Shown here: one piece after another, positions 61,112 through 64,000 of the stretch | Layout of the letters: every line of letters begins with the position of its first letter | Numbering within the stretch: position 1 is the first letter of the stretch | Assembly: GCF_030272615.1 (NCBI RefSeq) | Contig: NC_081411.1 | Coordinates: forward strand, 209,032,244 to 209,096,243 | From: Cryptomeria japonica | Lineage: Eukaryota > Streptophyta > Pinopsida > Cupressales > Cupressaceae | DNA: 64,000 nt | Reading direction: 5' to 3' | Translations under genes and position numbers: made by a program | Notes under the pieces: generated by a model | The model's database searches: none | Seen by the model: the letters and a program-made list of their open reading frames with translations, nothing else | What the model was told of the DNA's origin: nothing

Positions 61112-61753
61112 TGTTAGTGTAGGTTTTTTATTTTCCTTATGTTAGGGGATATTTATTTTTTCCTACACATATATTATTTAAGCTTGATTAGGTTAATAGG
61201 AGTGGTTTATATGAGGACACGTGGTGAAATACTTTAGCTACATGTGTAACTCTCCACCTCACATGGGTAGTTGAGTTACACACTCTCTTTTGGCTTGTTG
61301 TGCCACCTCTCATAACCACTATTTTGTCATTTCCTAAGTGGGTTATGGGGTAGTTGGGTTTCACACCCTCTTTTGGCCTTATGTACCAAGTTTCTCAACT
61401 CCTTTTTTGTCTTCATGTAAGGAGGTTATGCCACATGTTTTGGCATTTACCAAGAACGTAAAACCTCCCACTTTTTATGGGGAATAGGAGTTAATGCACC
61501 CCTTGGATGTATATGCTTATATTTTTCTATATAATAAGCACTATACTCTCACCTTCATTAGTCAAGTAGGTGAAGTGATAGCTTGGTGAGAGTCTTCTCC
61601 AAATTCTCTTCTTTGTCTCTATTTCTCTCTCATATCGAAATTATCTTCATTCAGCTATTTTGATCTTTGATCATCTGTTGCGTGAGGAGTTGCATGTGAT
61701 CTATGACTGACATCAGATCTTGGCTCGGTTCTCACTTCTTGCAGAATCTCACA
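61112..61753 (+). repeat. 3' LTR of the copia element
   Basis: Identical in length to the 5' LTR, preceded by the purine tract and followed by target duplication GCTTC. Confidence 0.97.
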
Positions 61754-61969
61754 GCTTCTACTTGACAAGGAGATCTATTCAAGAAAATACTTACTACAAT
61801 CAAAAGATTAACTATTAGTATACTTATATTTAAAAAATATTTGTAAAATAAGCCGAGAGATATCTTATAATAGAAGAGAATCATTGTAAAATAAATGTTG
61901 TTACTAAACACTAAGAATACAAATCCATTAAATTGTTGCATGCAAAAAGTTGTGAATCTAGTTGGAGAC

Positions 61970-64000
61970 TGTAATGCCCCACCAAGAAACCCTCAAGAAA
62001 ACAACTATAAACACTCCAAAAGAGTGCATTTAAAAAAAAATAAAAAATTAGACCACAAGTAAAAGAGAAGCATTACAATAGAGAGTTGCACATGCAGAAG
62101 ACTTAAGACAAACTCCTAAAGGGTTTCCCAACATGAATTACTTAATTAAACTATACTTTCCTTAAGGTCAATTAATCCATTTAAGAAATACATTTAACCA
62201 CTAGAATTCTTAATCACACTAATCATAGATTTTTTATACATTGCATGAGATAACAATTACATTACTATACTTCATTCAATTTCACACATTCAATTACATT
62301 ACAATAATGATTTAATTAAAAATAAATTCCTATCATCTAACTTACATTATAACACATTTCCTTTACATTTTCAAAGATAACTTAGTATTGCAATTGCATG
62401 TATAGATCAAGTCACATATAAATTACATAAAGATTACATCAATTACAATTGCCATTATAAAATACATATAACATATGATACAATTGACCATGTAAGGGTC
62501 CAAGAGATACAAAAAATGATCTGAGGCATCAAAGAGGTTCTAACTGGTACAATGGAATGAAATGACTTTCAAGAGAAACATCTGGAGCACCTATGAAACT
62601 ATTCCATCGCAAGAAGACATGAACACAATATGCAATGGAAAGTGAGACTACCACCTGGCCATGTGGCCCAAAAAGAAACCACCCCTCCGTGCTAGGAGAT
62701 AGTACTAAGGCCCTTAAACAAGCCATCACAAATTATCACATGTTCTCACATATACATCAGGTACTCATACAAGACATAAGCATACAAATAAGACTCTCAC
62801 AAGAGTGCTCCAAGTAAAGACAACACATGACTACACATTAGTGAACATAAGGGAAGAGTGTCATCACATAGCTAGTATGGGTTACCCTGACATGCCTCCA
62901 TAGGCCCCGACCACCATTCTGGGTTATTTTGGCAGCCTCTCCCAGATCCCTGGCCCTCATCCATGTCTCATGCAGACCCAACAAATCTTTCATAAGGACA
63001 AGGTAGTTGGTTTTCCATTCTAGGCCTTCCCACTGCATCTTGAGTCTGTACTAGCACTCAACCATGAGCAAGGCACAATTAATCTTGATTAATGTTTATA
63101 AAACCCAACCCCTTTTTTTAAATTAAATTATCATATAATACTCAACTTTCGATGGGTTATCCTACTAACCTCTTTGGGCACAAACCCCACTCAAAATCCA
63201 CTTTTCCTTATGACACTACACAAGCTCCAAAGAACCCCAAGGAAAAACACAAAAGACAACTAACACATGAAGTTCAAAAACAACATTGAAGAACAATTTG
63301 ATTTAACAAACCTTCTACCAAGGTTAAACCACTGGAGGTGTGAAATGAACAACTGGTCTATTCATAAAACAAGACCAGGAGCAAACTAAAGTAATTAAAA
63401 CCACAACCAAAACCTTACCAAATTCACTTGCATGATATAGTTACATACAACAACATGTCATCATGACACGAAAGTGACTCTTACAAATCCGCACCAAAAA
63501 TGTACCAAGCAGAGTAAAAAATCAAATGAATCTACGTTCCCTCTAAACTCATCCATGTTAACAAATTGTAATGATTACTCAAAGTATAAATAAAAGCTAA
63601 CATTCTTTAATTGTAGCTCTTTCAATAACTGACTCTTTCACTTAAGAAAATTCACCTTAGGGAATAATGCATAAAAAGGGTCCAAGTAAATATACACCCC
63701 AAATAGTCTTGAGCGATGCTTGATTAAAAAAAAACATACACCCTTAAAAAGGAATAAAAACAACTCATAAGTGAACTCAGCCATCATTTAAAACAATTAT
63801 AAATCCTTTTCCTGTTAAAGCTAATTTGGCTATAGACAAAATCTAATTTTCATTCAAAATTTCTAATAATGAAAATAACAGTTAAATACATTGGAGGACA
63901 AAATCAATATTTAAATAAAAAAAAAATCTTCCCAATTAAAAATCATATCGCCTAAACATTATTGAGGGTTATTCATATAGCCTTGTTTTTACAAAAATCA
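61970..64000. mobile_element. Possible Ty3/gypsy LTR, open at the window end
   Basis: TGTAATGCCCCACC at 61970 is a common type of gypsy LTR start in plants. The next 2 kb is non-coding apart from a more GC-rich patch at 62630-63060. One minus frame (62838-63038, MQWEGLEWKTNYLVLMKDLL) has coding-like residues but no known domain. No second LTR, primer site or internal region is visible, so this is tentative. Confidence 0.35.

Larger units (their letters stand above)
55514..61753 (+). mobile_element. Ty1/copia retrotransposon, complete, inactive
   Basis: LTRs 55514-56155 and 61112-61753 are both 642 bp, start TGTTAG and end CTCACA. They are flanked by a perfect 5-bp target duplication GCTTC (55509-55513 and 61754-61758). 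The primer site TGGTATCAGAGC begins at 56156, directly after the LTR, and the purine tract TTAAGGGGGGG ends at 61111. By hand alignment the LTRs differ at 22 of 642 positions (3.4%), mostly transitions, with no indel. Gag and Pol between them carry many stops and a few one-base losses. Confidence 0.97.
55389..61872. repeat. Small inverted-repeat element split by the copia insertion
   Basis: GATATCTCTCGGCGAATTTG at 55389 and onward to GTATACTAGTA pairs with the reverse complement at 61807-61872 (GTATACTTATA through CCGAGAGATATC). If the copia element and one target copy are removed, the arms are separated by only about 140 bp. This resembles a MITE or foldback element. Outer edges are uncertain. 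Confidence 0.6.

Overview
The window is nuclear DNA of a seed plant and very probably of a gymnosperm (conifer type). It is AT-rich, has one intact-looking gene in 64 kb, and is otherwise layers of plant transposable elements in different stages of decay. The conifer assignment is an inference from gene density, element types and an isolated exon with no visible neighbouring exons. No bacterial or organellar gene layout is present.

Region by region. 1-2750 holds an antisense Ty1/copia element of the same family as the complete element at 55.5-61.8 kb. Its leader is cut at 2751 by a CACTA (En/Spm) terminus. 2751 to about 14 kb is best read as one CACTA transposon on the minus strand. It has a subterminal repeat zone at 2751-3185, about 5 kb with no recognisable genes, and then two gene remnants: a many-exon second ORF (8417-12114) joining a SET domain to a Transposase_24-like domain, and the DUF4216-like C-terminal exons of the main transposase ORF (12846-13943) ending in an acidic poly-Asp repeat. 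About 14.5-17.6 kb is a broken antisense Ty3/gypsy pol, and 17.6-18.1 kb is the sense-strand 3' end of another gypsy element. 18120-18385 is one clean exon of an LSD1-like (FLOWERING LOCUS D type) amine oxidase. 19.5-23.2 kb holds LINE scraps, a long AT microsatellite and a LINE ORF1 fragment.

24-34.5 kb is a mosaic of duplicated non-coding blocks, including 567-bp tandem units, with a copia 5' end embedded at 29.45-30.3 kb. It ends about 70 bp before the one intact gene, a kelch F-box protein at 34599-35573.

36.0-45.5 kb is a large inverted repeat with arms of about 1.9-2.0 kb. In its spacer sits a Ty3/gypsy element with LTRs, primer site, Gag and protease but no reverse transcriptase or integrase (38543-42900, target duplication ctaat). 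Its LTRs carry antisense tRNA-like Pol III boxes. 45.9-53.6 kb is an antisense L1-like LINE. 55514-61753 is a complete but stop-ridden Ty1/copia element with 642-bp LTRs and target duplication gcttc, inserted inside a smaller inverted-repeat element. The last 2 kb may be a gypsy LTR.

The genes do not form an operon or pathway. The most unusual system is the CACTA ORF that combines a histone-methyltransferase-type SET domain with a transposon DNA-binding protein. At least ten consecutive exons keep one reading phase with no frameshift, and every internal stop is explicable as a single C-to-T change.
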